Notes: generated by a model not told the origin, from the letters alone. Numbered from the stretch's first letter, positions 42,421-54,414 are shown. The stretch: 64,000 nt of DNA from Lucinisca nassula (GCA_963580285.1 OY757024.1:119167345-119231344), one strand, 5' to 3'. Numbers and translations: made by a program.

Positions 42421-43378
42421 CTTTTTTATATACGTAAATCCTTTAAAAATCTTCTTGTTTGAAACCAGAAGGCCCAGGTCTTTGGTATTTGGCATAAAGC
42501 TTAAGCTAGTGGACCTCTACCAAGGTTGTTCAAATTATAGCCCTGGGGCCAAAACTGCCAGGTCTTTGATATTTGGTATAAGGCTTAAGCTAGTGGACCT
42601 CTACCAAGATTGTTCAAATTATAGCCCGTGGGCCAAAACTGTCCCCATGCCTGGGCCAACAGTTTTTACATAGGCTTACATAAGGAAAACCTTTGAAAAA
42701 TCTTCTTGTCTCAAGCCAGAAAGCCCAGGTTTTTGATATTTGATATGAAGCTTCATCTTGTTGACCTTTGCCAAGATTGTTCAAATTATAGCAAAAATGG
42801 CCCTGCCTCAGCGCCCATCTGTTTTACATAGGCTGATATTCTTGTCTGAAACCAGAAAGCTCAGGACTTTGCTATTTGGTATGAAGCTTTATCAAATGGA
42901 CCTCTACCAAGATTGTTCAACTTATAGCCTTATGGCCCAAAATGGCCCCACCCCAGGGCCCACATGTTTTACATAGGCCTATACAGGGAAAGCCTTTAAA
43001 AAATTTCTTGTCTGAAACCAGATGGCCCAGGTATTATGAATCTTCCTGTAGTGTAACTTTACCAAGATTGTTCAACTTATTGCCCTGTGACCAAAATGGT
43101 GCTGCCCTAGATCTTACATAGGCTAATATAAGGAATATCTTCAAAATTATCCTTGTCTGAGATCATTGATATTTGGTATAAAGCTTCATCTAGCTGACCT
43201 CTTCCAAGATTGTTAAAATTATAGCCTAGGCGCCAAAAATCGCCCTGCCATGGGGGCCCACATATATATGGAAACCCTTTAAGAACCTTTTTATCTGAAA
43301 CCAAAGACCTAGGCCTTTGATATTTGATATTAAGCTTCATAAAGGGGACCTCTACCGAGATTGTTCAAATTATAGACC

Positions 43379-43406
43379 GGGGGTGGGGTGGGGGGGTGGG
43401 GTGGGG
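43379..43406 (+). other. G-quadruplex-forming tract
   Basis: Five G runs of 4-7 separated by single T within 28 bp, a strong quadruplex pattern by sequence, inside a T1 unit. Confidence 0.6.
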
Positions 43407-43440
43407 CAAAAATTGCCCCGACCTTGGACCCACATTTTTT

Positions 43441-45228
43441 TTTTTTTGAAATTATTTCTTAGCTCAGGTGAGCCATAGAGGACCATCATGGTCCTTTTGT
43501 TCAAAACAAAAGCAAAAAAAAAAAAAAAACTGAGTGGATCTTGACCAAGGTCATGTAGTAGTCTTGACCTTTTGTACCCATACAGCTGAACTGTTTAGCT
43601 GATTGCATATACCATTTAAGTTCACAGGCATAATAGCTTTGAAAATTAACTAATTTCCACTTTTTTCAAACAAAAGCATAAGTGAAAAAATGTAAAATGG
43701 GTCAAGGTCAGCCAGGCATAATTTGAACACAATTTACAGACTATTCATATGAACAAATTACAATGAGGTGAAGTTCCCAATGCTGCATTTAGAGTTTCAA
43801 TGCAAGTGGCCCACTGACTTAAAAAGATTTTAAAGATTTTTTTTTCCATATACGGTCCTGGCTGCCATCTTGGTCATGTGAACTGAAACAGTTGAAAAAA
43901 ATTTGATTTATATCCCATAAAAGCTTCATATGAAATTTGACTTTAATTTGCCCGGCAGTTTTTAATGAATATTAAGTTCAAATTTTCATATCCGAGTGAC
44001 CTTGATCACAGGTCAGAGAATGACCTTGATATTTGATACTCATGTAGCTTCCTTTACTCAGTTGATTGTCTCTAAAAAATTGAAATTCATATGTAAGAAT
44101 ACTTTCCAAAACATTAACAATATCCACTCCTCCCCCGTCCATACACTTACACATGAAAGCATATGCAACAAAGTTTGTCCATGATGTTAACTGGGTCAAG
44201 GCCAAGACAGTCATCAATTGAATAAAATATGATTGGCCCAAGACCTCAAAGCTGCATTCCATGTTTCAAGGTAACTGCCCCATAGGTATCAGAGATGATC
44301 ATTTTTTAAGTGTTTTAGACATAAATGGGCATTGCAGCCATGTTGTTTACGTGACCAAACTTATATTTATCAATTTTCATTTCTCTGTTCCTGAAAAATT
44401 TCAAACGAAATTTGGTTGCAAATGGTCAAGTTGCTTTTGAGAAAAACAATTTTTAATTTTTCATATCTGAATGACCTTAGGTCAGAGTCAAGAAATGACA
44501 CTGACCTGGACTACTCTGTAGTTTCTATTACATATAGCTAACTGTAAACACATTTTTTAGATCACAGGCTGCAATAGTTTCAAAAACATATAAAATTTCA
44601 ACTTTTACCAATACAAAAGCCTATGTGACCTAGCTGACCATGGCATAATATAGGACAAGGTCTTCCAGGGGTCTTCATTTTAACGAACTTTAATTAACTC
44701 ATGTCCCAAATGCTACATACCAAGCTTCCTGATAATCGACCCACTGGTTCTGGAGAAGATTTCTGAAGAGTTTTAAACTTATATAGGCCTGGCAGCCATA
44801 TTGGTCATGTGACCAAACTCTTATTTATTAGTTTCCATTTCCTTGTTCCAAAAAGCTTGCATATAAAATATGGTTACAAATGCACCTGAGGTTTCTGAGA
44901 AAAATTGGTTTAAGTTTTCAAATCTGAATGACCTTGGCCAAATTTGGACCTGTGATAAATAAGACTTATTTTTTTAATCTGAATGACTTTGTGCCAACGT
45001 CAAGGTATTGCCTTGACTTGAAACTTGTCATTTAATTACTCATTTAGCTATTTTAAGATTACAGGCTTCAATTGTTTCCAAAAAGTATGGTTTTGATTAA
45101 ATCCCACACAAAAGCCTATGTGTGGCTTAAAAAGGCCAAGGTCATCCTGGGGTCATCATTTGAAAACCTACAATTGGCTTTCCTGTGAAATTTGGTTACA
45201 AATGGCCCTGGGATTTCTGAGAAAAACA
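43441..45228 (+). repeat. Tandem repeat T5 (~430 bp unit, four copies) with element head
   Basis: The head at 43460-43500 has GCTCAGGTGAGCC and the palindrome AGGACCATCATGGTCCT. Units carry GGCAGCCATATTGGTCATGT, ATATCTGAATGACCTTGG, AAGCCTATGTGACC. The fourth unit is interrupted at 45229 by another element. Confidence 0.65.
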
Positions 45229-45964
45229 AGAGCACCGCATGCGAGTGCCAACGCTCAGCTGCAGTTTCTTTTAGTAAAACAAAAATTCTAAGTTGAAAAA
45301 GGGACATAACTGTGCAAAAAATGGTTTGAGTGTTACCTCACCTATCGGTATGAGTTCCCCCTTTTCATAATGAATAACTAGTCCGAGTTTCAAGTAAATA
45401 TGTTCAGCAATGACAGAGATATAACAAAATGTCAAAGTTTTTGCAAAATTCTAACTAGCAAAAGGGGCATAACTGTGCCAAAAAATATTTTGAGGGTTAC
45501 CTCACCTTTTGGTATGAGTTCCCCTTTTCATAATGAACAACTAGTCCGAATTTCAAGTAAATATGTTCAGTAATGACAGAGATATTATAAAATGTCCAAC
45601 CTTTTGTAAAATTCTAAGTCAAAAAGGGGCATAACTGTGCCAAAAATAATTTTAGGGTTACCTCAACTATCGGTATGAGTTCCCCTTTTCATAATGAACA
45701 ACTAGTCCGAGTTTCAAGTAAATATGTTCAGTAATGACAGATATTACAAAGTGTCTAAGTTTTTGCGAAATTGTAAGTCGAAAAAGGGACATAACTGTGC
45801 CAAAAATATTCTAGGGTTACCTCACAATGAACAACAGTTAACTAGTCAAAGTTTCAAGTAAATATGTTCAGTAATAGAGATATTACAAAATGTCCAAGTT
45901 TTTGCACGACGACTCCAGAGCTATGACAATACCTCGTCGTTTTCTTCGAAAACAGCCGAGCTAA
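45229..45964 (+). mobile_element. Non-autonomous Helitron-like element with ~162 bp repeats (T6)
   Basis: Begins GAGCACCGCATGCGAGTGC (near-palindrome). It holds four units marked by AACTAGTCCGAGTTTCAAG (45376, 45539, 45700, 45841) and ends with the hairpin GTTTTCTTCGAAAAC, then AGCCGAGCTAA. A stem-loop followed a few bases later by CTAA at the 3' end, with A at the left flank and T at the right, fits Helitron insertion. It splits a T5 unit exactly. Confidence 0.6.
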
Positions 45965-46044
45965 TAAGTTTTAACTCCCATATCTGAATGAACTTTAGCC
46001 AAGGTCAAGGAATCTGCCAATTTTCACAGGCTGCAACAGTTTCC
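45965..46044 (+). repeat. T5 repeat, continuation
   Basis: TAAGTTTTAACTCCCATATC resumes the T5 unit broken at 45228; it is broken again at 46045. Confidence 0.65.
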
Positions 46045-47998
46045 AAACAAGAGGCCCATGGGCCACTATGCTCACCAGAGCTCAGGTGGGCACTACCCAA
46101 TGGCAGCCATGTATTTTAACATGATATCATTTTAATCTACCAAATGAACCCCCATGTCCAAATGAGCACCCATGTGGACTCAGTATCTGAAACATTAGGC
46201 CTTTTATGAAGTAGAGAGGGTGGGGCATGGACCCAATGGAGCCCTGGTTGGTATCACTAAATGCGTCTTATCATAAGGAACAAGACTATATATGGTTTAG
46301 CAGTGGGGATCTGTAAGGCCACTTAAGTTGTGGAGGGGTTGGGGCATGCCCTGTTTATCCCAGGCAAGCCCAAGATTTTTGTCCCTAAATGTGCCTTATC
46401 ATAAGGACCAAGTATATATATGGATAAGGGGTGGGAATCTGAATGGTTTCTGTGATTTGAGGCCCTTGTATGAAGTGGAAAGGATAGGAATGACCCCTGC
46501 GGACCCACATACAGTAGGAGTAAAAAAAAATAAGGAACAAGAAAATATATGATTATGGGGTGGGGATTTGAATGGTTTCTGAAATATAAAGCCTTTTATG
46601 AAGTGGAAGGGCGAGGCACATTGCCTCAGCACAAAGTGTCCCACAGGTTGGTGTGATTAACGAGTCTTATCATAAGGAACAAGTATATGGTTTAGGGGTG
46701 GGGATCTGAACTATTTCTGAGATATATGGCTTTTAATGAAGTAAAGCGATGGGGCATGGCCTGGGCATGCCCCATGGACCCCCAAGCTGGTGTCACTGAA
46801 TGCGTCTTATCATAAGGAAGATGAATATATATGGATTTAGGGTGGGGCTAAGAACAGTTTCTGAGATATAAGGCCTTTTGTGAAGTGGAGGGGTGGGGCA
46901 AGGCCCCGGGAGACTCCCAGGCTGGTGTCAATGAATGTGTCTTATCCTAAGGAACATGAATATATATGGTTTAGGGGTAGCCATCTGTAGGGTTTCCGAG
47001 ATATTGTGAGATTATGAAATGGAGGGGGTTGGGCATGGCCCCAGCACATCCCTGGGGACCCCAAGGTTGGTGTCACTGAATGCGTCTTATCATAATGAAC
47101 AATATATATGGTTTAGGGGTGTGGATCTGAACAGTTTTTGAGATAAATGGCCTTTTGTGAAGTGAAAGGGTGGGGCAAGGCCCTGGCGCATCCCTGAATA
47201 CCCCCAGGTTGAGGTCAATGAATGTGTCTTATCATAAGGATCGAGAATATATACGGTTTAGGGGCGGGGATCTGTAAGGTTTCCAAGATATTGGGCCTTT
47301 TATGAAATGGAGGGGGTTGGGCATGGCCCCCGCGCATCCCGGGGACTCCAAGGTTGATGTCACTGAATGAGTTTTATCATAAGGAACAAGAATATATATG
47401 GTTTAGGGGTGGGGATCTGAATGGTTTCCAAGATATTGGGCCTTTTATTAAGTGGAGGGGGTAGGGCATGGCCTCGGCGCATCTCTGAGGACCCACAAGT
47501 TGGTGTCACTGAATGCATCTTATCAATAGGAACAAGAATATATATGGTTTAGGGGTGGGGATCTGAATGGTTTCTGTGATATATGGCCTTTTATGAAGTG
47601 GAGGGGGTGGGGCATGGCCCCGGCACAACCTTGGGGACCGTCAGGTTGGCTGAGAGAAGTTTACTCAAGAAACATTTCTATAAAAGTTTTGTCAAAATAT
47701 CTGCAATGACTTGCCAGTAAATGCCATTTTTCAATTTTCCCCATTATAAGTCTATGGAAACTCTTAAGTTGCCATAGCAACCAAACTAATGAGCCGATTT
47801 TCATAAAAAAAACACAAACTTTCAATCCCCCAGCCCAAGGATGCTACAGATAAAATTTGAGCCCAGTCGGCCCAATGGCTTCAGAGGAGAAGATGTTTAA
47901 AAGTGTTGACGCCAGACATACAACATACGACGACGAGGACTGACAACTGCCTATCCTATAATCTCCCCCGGAGCCTTCGGCTCTGGTGAGCTAAAAAA
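46045..47998 (+). mobile_element. Non-autonomous element with ~142 bp satellite T2
   Basis: Head CAAGAGGCCCATGGGCC (perfect GGCCCATGGGCC palindrome) and GCTCACC. About ten T2 units (46190-47650; landmark TATATATGGTTTAGGGGTGG every 140-145 bp) follow, then a non-repeated tail with GACGACGAGGACTGACAA. The 3' end is the hairpin GAGCCTTCGGCTC and GGTGAGCTAA. Same design as 45229-45964. Confidence 0.65.
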
Positions 47999-48790
47999 AG
48001 AAGGTTTTTACATTTTTCCATATAAAGTCTATGTGACCAAATTCAATGATCTCCAAAATTGCATGCCCAGTCAAAGCAAAATTTCATATGGAGCCTCAGT
48101 AGGATGGGGGAACAAATGTTTGTTCATGGTGTCCAGTTCATGTGACACAAGATGGCCACTGTGCCCAAATAAGATAAAACCCTTCAAAAAGATTCTTCTC
48201 CAGAACCATTGGGTTGATTGTCGCAAAACTAGGTATGTAGCATTTGGGACTCGAGCCAAGCGAAGTCTGTCAAAATGATGGCCCCTAGATGACCTTGACC
48301 TATTTTATGCCAAGGTCAATTTGGTTGCATAGACTTTCATATGGGGATAACGTCAAAACATTGTATTTTCCAGAAACTATTGCAGCATATGATCTGAAAA
48401 TTGGCATGATAAGAAACTACATGACTTTTCTTTACCTTTGGCCAAGGTTATTTAGATTTGTAAATTAAAACTTATTTTTTCCAGTACTACAGGGCCATAA
48501 TTATGTAACCTAGTTTCATAAGAAAGCTTTAAGGAACATAGAAATGAAAATTAATCAGTAAGAGTTTGGTCATATGACCAATATGGCCGCCTTGTCCATA
48601 TAAGGTAAAAACCCTTTAGAAATCTTCTCCGGAACCAATAGGCCAATTGTCACAAAACTTGCTATGAAGCATACAGAACTTAAGCCAATCATAGTTTGTC
48701 AAAATGATGGCCCCTGAATGACCTTAGCCTGTTTTATGCCAAGGATTAAAGTTATGTGAAAAAGTGGCTGCCAATTTGTTCTTTGGAGCA
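47999..48790 (-). repeat. T5 repeat, reversed
   Basis: About two T5 units in minus orientation (CTTCTCCAGAACCATTGGG, CAAAATGATGGCCCCTAGAT). Confidence 0.6.
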
Positions 48791-49065
48791 GAACATTTAG
48801 CTCTTTTTATAGTGTCACCTCATTAACATTCCTTTGAAGTTTGAATGAAACCGGCTCAGGGGAATAGAAGGGTTGTTGTTTGAAAGTTTTTCCATTTTTA
48901 GCTCTGATGGCCATCTGATATAAAAGACTCAAATCAATTTCAGGTATTTAGAAGGGAGCCACCTAGGCAACAATCCTGTGAAATTTGTATCAAACTGACC
49001 AATCGGTTCAGCAGGAGCCCCAATTTATAGCATTTTTTTTTCTATTATTAGCTTAGGCGGCCAGT
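48791..49065 (+). repeat. Dispersed repeat, family G
   Basis: CACCTCATTAACATTCCTTT and GTTTGAATGAAACCGG blocks; the similar closing part (GTGAAGTTTGGCCAAAATCT..) appears at 49950. Confidence 0.45.
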
Positions 49066-50100
49066 TTTCTCATCAGAGCGAAACCCTAAGCGGGGCAATT
49101 TTTGGCCCCAGGGCTATAATTTGAACAATCTTGGTAGAGGTCTTCTAAGTGAAGCTTCTTACCAAATATCAAAGACCTGGGCCTTTTGGTTTCAGAGAAG
49201 ATTTTTAAAGTTTTTTTCCCTTTGTAAGTCTCTGTAAAACATGTTGGCTATGGGGCGGGGCCATTTTTGGTGCCAGGGCTTTAATTTGAAGATCTTCGTT
49301 GGGGTCTATTAGATGAAGCTTCATACCAAATATCAAAGACCTGGGCCGGGTGGTGTCAGAGAAGAAGATTTCTAAGAGTTTTCCCTATGTAAGTCTATGT
49401 AAAACATATGGAACCCTGGGCCTGGCCATTTTTTTTGGCCCCAGGGCTATTATTTGTTAAATTTTGGTAGAGGTCTACTTGATGAAGCTTCATACCAAAT
49501 ATTAAAGACCCGGGCCTTTTTGGTTTCAGAGAACAAGATTTTTAAGAAGTTTTTTCCTATGTATTTCTATGTAATACATGTGGGCCCCCAGGTGGCGCAT
49601 TTTGGCCCCAGGGCTATAATTTGAATAATCTTGGTAGTGGACCATTACTTGAAGCTTCATACCAAAAACCAAAGATCTGGGCCTTGTGGTTTCAAAGAAG
49701 ATTTCTAATGGCCTTCCCTATGTATATCTATGTAAAACGTGGGCACTGGTGGGGGGCATTTTTGGCCCCAGGGTTATAATTTGAACAATCTTGGTAGAGG
49801 TCTACTCGATGAAACTTCTTACCAAATATCAAAGACCTGCACCTTGTAGTTTTGGAGAAGATTTTTTAAGTTTTCAATCTTTAGTTCCTGCGACCTAGAT
49901 GTACAAAGAGCCGGAAATGAAAGAGGACCAACTAAGGATTATTCCTGTGAAGTTTGGCCAAAATCTAATCATCGGTTTAGGAGGAGATGTCGTTTGAAGA
50001 AATTGTTTAAGGATGCTTTGAGTTGGATGCTCGCACTGATGACGAACAAAACCTGATGAAAAAAGCTCACCTGTCACTGAGCTAACTAGAGCTGTCAGAG
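49066..50100 (+). repeat. Tandem repeat T1 (~165 bp, five copies) and element end
   Basis: GCCCCAGGGCTATAATTTG-type landmarks at 49105, 49270, 49438, 49604 and 49765 give a 161-168 bp period. 49870-50100 is a non-repeated tail with GGAGATGTCGTTTGAAGAAA and AGCTCACCTGTCACTGAGCT. Confidence 0.75.
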
Positions 50101-50134
50101 CATCTGACTATAGCCACGCTGCAGTTTTTGTTTG

Positions 50135-50428
50135 TTTGTTTGATTTGAGGTTTAACGTCCCTGTCAACACTGTAAAGGTTATTTTGGAGACATTGCTTCC
50201 AATTTTGTGGGACTTTTACCCGACATTGAACTGACATCTCAAGCCCTGTCGCCCAATGAAGCCAATACAGTTTATTAGCATGGACGGTCCGCCTCGCACT
50301 GTGGTACCTGGACAGGCTTAGATCCTCTAAACGGTTTACCAGTACTAGTGTGCGGGCCAGAATCAGCTCTGCGTGGAAGCATCATGCAGCCCATATATTT
50401 CTTCAAGCCCCTATGGGCGGGGGCTTAA
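50135..50428 (-). mobile_element. SINE S1 copy
   Basis: Reversed full-length S1 with (TTTG)n tail at the left. Confidence 0.8.
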
Positions 50429-50936
50429 GCCCTGCTGCAGTACCATTAGAAGAGAAAACCCTGTAGTGTTGAGATATTCCAGAAAATATGACTGTAGAAA
50501 ATGGTAAACGGCAACATAAAACTTATCAAGGGCTTTAACTCCCGTAAGTTCTGGGCCATAAGCCCTAATTACACAATTCATCAACCCACTGTTCATGTGT
50601 GCGCCAGATTACATTGTCACCCTTACAGTTCGTGAGAAAAGGTAAAAGCTTCATCGAAGTAGGGCAACAAACCTGAAAGTTATTAAGCAAAACACACTTC
50701 AATTTTTTGAAAACCTACCATGGGACATAACTCCAAGAGTTATGGACCATAGACTCTTATTCTGGTTTACAAGATAGGTGTGGACCATAGACTCTAATTC
50801 TGGTTTACAAGATACAGTCAGTCATTTTCCATGCATATGAACTTACTGCTTTCTAGCTTGCATAGTTCCTGAGCAATCTGTCATAAAAATATTCAAGAAT
50901 AGCAATATTTGAAACAGAAGTGAAGGCAATGATCAG
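50429..50936 (+). repeat. Tandem repeat T7 (~190 bp), left part
   Basis: CATAACTCCAAGAGTTATGG and TTTTTTGAAAACCTACCA blocks recur. The array is interrupted by PLE repeats and resumes at 51511. Confidence 0.6.
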
Positions 50937-51510
50937 GAATCAATACAATTAACCCACAGCTCCCATCAGAGACACCAAAGGGAAAGAAACATGAACATGC
51001 AACAACATACCCTAATGGAAATATCAATAGCAGAAAGCCAAAAGGACAGTTACTTTCCCACAAAATGGCCAATTGCTATCCAAAACGAAATTATATAAGT
51101 GATACAAAGTAGAAGTAAAACAAAGATCAGGAATCGATACAATTAACTAACTACACCCATCAAAGACACCAAAGGGAACGAAACACAAACATGAAGCGAC
51201 CAGACCATAATGGAAACCTAAACAAAGGAAGGCCATAAGGACAGTTACTTTCCCACAAAATGGCCAAATGGTCATCCAAAATAAAAAGACACAAGTGATA
51301 CACACAGTAAGTAACAAACAACAACATAAATAAACAAATAAACCGCCACAGAAGAACCGCCTTGGAGGAATGGTCAGTGGGGGGGGGGCGGCGCGGTCAG
51401 TGAAACGAATTCCACTGGGGGCTTAAATCTATTTAACGTGGTTACAATCCTCGCCCTTACTTCTGCCGTGATTAAGACAATTAATTCGTTCAGTCCACAT
51501 GAAGGCCTCC
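50937..51510 (-). repeat. Two PLE-associated repeats plus 3' region, reversed
   Basis: 50937-51108 is a truncated copy of the diverged subfamily. 51109-51370 is a full majority-type copy. 51375-51510 is a PLE 3' region (AATTCCACTGGGGGCTTAAA, ATGAAGGCCTCC). A G-rich tract is at 51381-51389. Confidence 0.7.
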
Positions 51511-52170
51511 TAAAGCCTACCTAAATGTGTAACTCCATGAGTTATTGGCCCTGGCAACTGTTCACCCAATACACCTTCCTTATTTTAGAGACCAAGTGTG
51601 GAAAATGTTTCAGTGAGGTAGGACCACAAACATGAAAGTTATGGAACAAAATATATTTTAATTTTTTTGAAAACCTACCAAGGGGCATAACTCCAAGATT
51701 TGTAGACTCTTGTCCCCTATTAAGGTACAACAATAAAGCTGGGCATTGTCTATTTTTATGCATACTTTCATCTTTCTAGCTTTCATAGTTCTTGAGAAGT
51801 TTGACAGGAAAAATTTCAAGACTGGCAAAATTTGAAAACCTATCAAGGGATGTAACTCAAGGGATGTAACTCGAAGAGTTATGGACCAATGGCCCCCTTT
51901 TCTTGTATACACAATACAATTAGTCATTATTCGTGTTTAAACAAACTTTCAGCTTTCTAGCTTTCAAATTTCCTGAGAAATCAGTCACAAAAATCCTGGA
52001 CCTCGCAAACAAACTTTTGTCAGTACATGCAGTGGATGGTCCACATGAAATCTGACTTCAATCAGTAGTTACAGGCTAGGCAATTGTAAATATTGAAAGA
52101 CAGACAGACGACAGAAGACAACGAACCCTTGCCATACTATAAGATCATCAATGCGTGAAGGCTCAGGCGA
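51511..52170 (+). repeat. Tandem repeat T7, right part, and element end
   Basis: About two and a half further T7 units, then a tail with AAGACAGACAGACGACAGAA and GGCTCAGGCGACCTAAAAAA, the end type of these elements. Confidence 0.6.
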
Positions 52171-52320
52171 CCTAAAAAACTAGAATAAAATATTGACAAT
52201 CCTTTCAGTATTTATCAGACTGGGTGTGGTTTCCCCTATCTCATGGTAAGGGGCGTACCAAGGATAATTGAGAGATAATTTTCCTTTTTTCTTATTAGAA
52301 GTGTAAACTGTGGGCATTAC

Positions 52321-52589
52321 GAAAACACACCTATTCAAATACATGTATGTTGGAAATTTTAACACCAAAAAATTAAAATTTTCAAACAAAAAAATCTGAT
52401 AGTTTTCACATTTCTGCTCAAAACTCGGATTGTGGGAACTCGTTAGAAGAGCATCAGCGAGGCAGTTCTAACAATATCCACAATCTATGTTTTTGAGCAG
52501 AAAAAAATATAAAAAAATAATGTAAACCTCTGCAAAGCCCAGTTTTATTATACAAAAGAGGGGTCAATATTTTATATAGGAGTGTTTTC
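52321..52589. mobile_element. MITE M1, second copy, 269 bp
   Basis: Terminal repeats GAAAACACACCTATTCAAAT and, inverted, GAAAACACTCCTATATAAAA (16 of 20 match). A TTTCTGCTCAAAA / TTTTGAGCAGAAA pair encloses a hairpin GATTGTGG..CGTTAGAA / TTCTAAC..CCACAATC. Confidence 0.7.
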
Positions 52590-52728
52590 CTGATGGGTAA
52601 TTGTGGCCATGTGGCGATTCTTACAAATAACAAGGCATGCATTTTATAAAGAAATAAGAAAACTTATCCCTTAACTATCCTTATTTCACCTCCTTATCTG
52701 GAGCTACGTATCCCTTTCAACAGTTTGA

Positions 52729-52893
52729 TCAAGCCTTTCTTATGTTTATTATAATAGTCTCGAATTTTGTGTTTAGGATATTTTCTAACAGTTTTTTATT
52801 AGTTGAAAAGTTTTCTTCTTGTCTTCTTGTACTGGTCAGTAATGGGTTTGGTTGATTTGACGATACCAATGCCTTACCTGAAAGAAAGAAAAA
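52729..52893 (-). CDS. Weak host-exon candidate
   Basis: On the minus strand a long pyrimidine tract and CAG (TTTTTTCTTTCTTTCAG, near 52880-52895) precede an open frame GKALVSSNQPNPLLTSTRRQ..ILNTKFETIIINIRKA ending in TGA at 52729. Another frame of the same stretch is Lys/Arg-rich. No domain is recognised. The acceptor is good but the frame may be fortuitous. Confidence 0.25.
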   Translation of the reverse strand, partial: FFFLSGKALVSSNQPNPLLTSTRRQEENFSTNKKLLENILNTKFETIIINIRKA

Positions 52894-53129
52894 ACAACAA
52901 CAGAAGTGCTTTCTGAGCTGACACAACTCATAATCTTATTGATGGAGCTACAAACCGCTGAATAAAACAACACAGGAATTCCACTAAGGCGTTTTACTCC
53001 TGTATGAAAGCCTTTCACTATTCAAAGTATCTTTTGACAGACTTACGAAGGCTGATGCAATGTTTACAGACTGATGATGGAACAGATGGATGGTTTTTGC
53101 TTTTTGGTGTGTTTTTTTGTTGTTGTTTG

Positions 53130-53268
53130 GTTTTGGCTTTACAGCCCATTAAGATTATTTCAGTTTCTTCGAGCCAATCATTAATTAGGAGGGCTAAAAC
53201 CAGAATACCTAGAGAACAACCACCTGACCTTCCTTTGCAGAGCTTGGCATCTCACTATCATGTGGTCT
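53130..53268 (-). mobile_element. SINE S4 copy, truncated
   Basis: The reversed tail half (GATTATTTCAGTTTCTTCGA, CATTAATTAGGAGGGC, CCACCTGACCTTCC); the tRNA-like head is missing. Confidence 0.65.
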
Positions 53269-53569
53269 GAGCAAAACAGATGGATGAACAAACTAACAAA
53301 CAAAAGCAGGGGCACACACTTTTTTCAGTAAAAAAACTTGTCATGGTATACATATGTAGCTTAAAGGGACTCCAGACTAGCAAAAATAGTCTTTGTTTTG
53401 AAAAAAATATAATTCTGTACTGCCTGCATATTTTGAGCTTATAAAAATGTGAACAAAATCATAATTGACCTGAATTTCTCTGCAAAGACAGACTGCACCT
53501 AGCAGTCATATAATTATCAAGTCAATGCTTCATTAATATGAAAACAAGAAATAGTGTGTTACTGAAAAA
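53269..53569. other. Unassigned sequence
   Basis: No feature recognised apart from a GCTTAAAGGGACTCCAGACT block typical of dispersed repeats. Confidence 0.3.
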
Positions 53570-53695
53570 TCGCCTCATGAACCAGGGGTCATGGGTTCAA
53601 TCCAGGGCTTTTTTAGACTTTTGGATGGGTCTAAACTGAGGTCCCGTCTCCATATGACCTAAGACATTGATGGGACGTAAAACTGCAACAAACAC
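53570..53695 (+). mobile_element. SINE S2 copy, partial
   Basis: B-box-like GGGTTCAATCC (53592-53602), then the S2 body and the tail GATGGGACGTAAAAC. The 5' head is missing. Confidence 0.65.
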
Positions 53696-53874
53696 AAAAA
53701 ATTCAAATGTCCTGATGATATACACATCTACAGTAGGAAATGGAAATTTTGACTAGGTCGAATTTAAATCACATCATGCCTGTAGGATTGCTGTAGACCG
53801 ACAGGCTGGCTGAGAAAATTAAGCAGGAGATGTAACAAAGTTGTGCTGACAAAAGTTAATGTAACATACATTAA

Positions 53875-54105
53875 ATGTATTATATCAAAAAGTGCAAAGA
53901 AAGTGCAAAAAGCAGTAAAGCTGAAGATCCTGTTAATACACTGGATATTGGTCATTTGTACAAGGTTTCAACAGAATCTCATCTTGCATGGAGTTGGTCT
54001 GGTAGTCTCTTTGACAAACAGAAAGATAGAAAATCAATACGTCTCCAAACCACCTCAAGTGGGAGACAGATCATCACACAGAGGTACAGATGCATGCTTA
54101 CATAA
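53875..54105 (+). CDS. Weak host-exon candidate
   Basis: A plus-strand frame of 76 codons with well-mixed, non-repetitive composition: DPVNTLDIGHLYKVSTESHL, AWSWSGSLFDKQKDRKS, IRLQTTSSGRQIITQR. A donor-like CAGAG|GTACAG (~54081) would end the exon after ITQR. The left acceptor is poor. No domain is recognised. Confidence 0.3.
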   Translation: MYYIKKCKESAKSSKAEDPVNTLDIGHLYKVSTESHLAWSWSGSLFDKQKDRKSIRLQTTSSGRQIITQRYRCMLT

Positions 54106-54109
54106 AACT

Positions 54110-54414
54110 CTTAAATGTACAAGAAAGTAAAGCCATCACAAACCAATTACTCTGCACTTACTTGGCAAACTTCCTTTCTTCAAATATCCATCATTCAATG
54201 TGACTTCTTAATATTTTTGAGACACTGTCTGACCATGCCCCTGAAAAATAGAGCTGTCAGTGTAAAAGTGCCCCTAAGTATGCCTTGTTGTTTTGATGCT
54301 ACAAGAGGGCCCTAATTCGCTCACCTGAGTTTCATATTGGTCTCCTTAATGTGTGTTTAAGGTGTGTTGTATCTTCGATCACATTGGTCTCACTAATGAC
54401 TGTTTTCAAGAGAG
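54110..54414. repeat. Element head and start of the 48-bp minisatellite
   Basis: 54300-54332 has AGAGGGCCCT and CGCTCACCTGAG, the head type of the tandem-repeat elements. The first minisatellite units (TCGATCACATTGGTCTCAC) begin near 54370. 54110-54300 is unassigned. Confidence 0.45.

Larger units (their letters stand above)
40758..43440 (-). mobile_element. T1-type tandem-repeat element, reversed
   Basis: The end AGCTCCCCCAAGCTGAAAGC / TCCGGGGGAGCT is at the left. About fifteen T1 units (CTTCTTGTCTGAAACCAGAA, GGACCTCTACCAAGATTGTT, CAAATTATAGCCCTGGGG) follow, in opposite orientation to 33936-35775 and 49066-49870. A ~277 bp duplication (41794-42420) is embedded. Confidence 0.6.
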
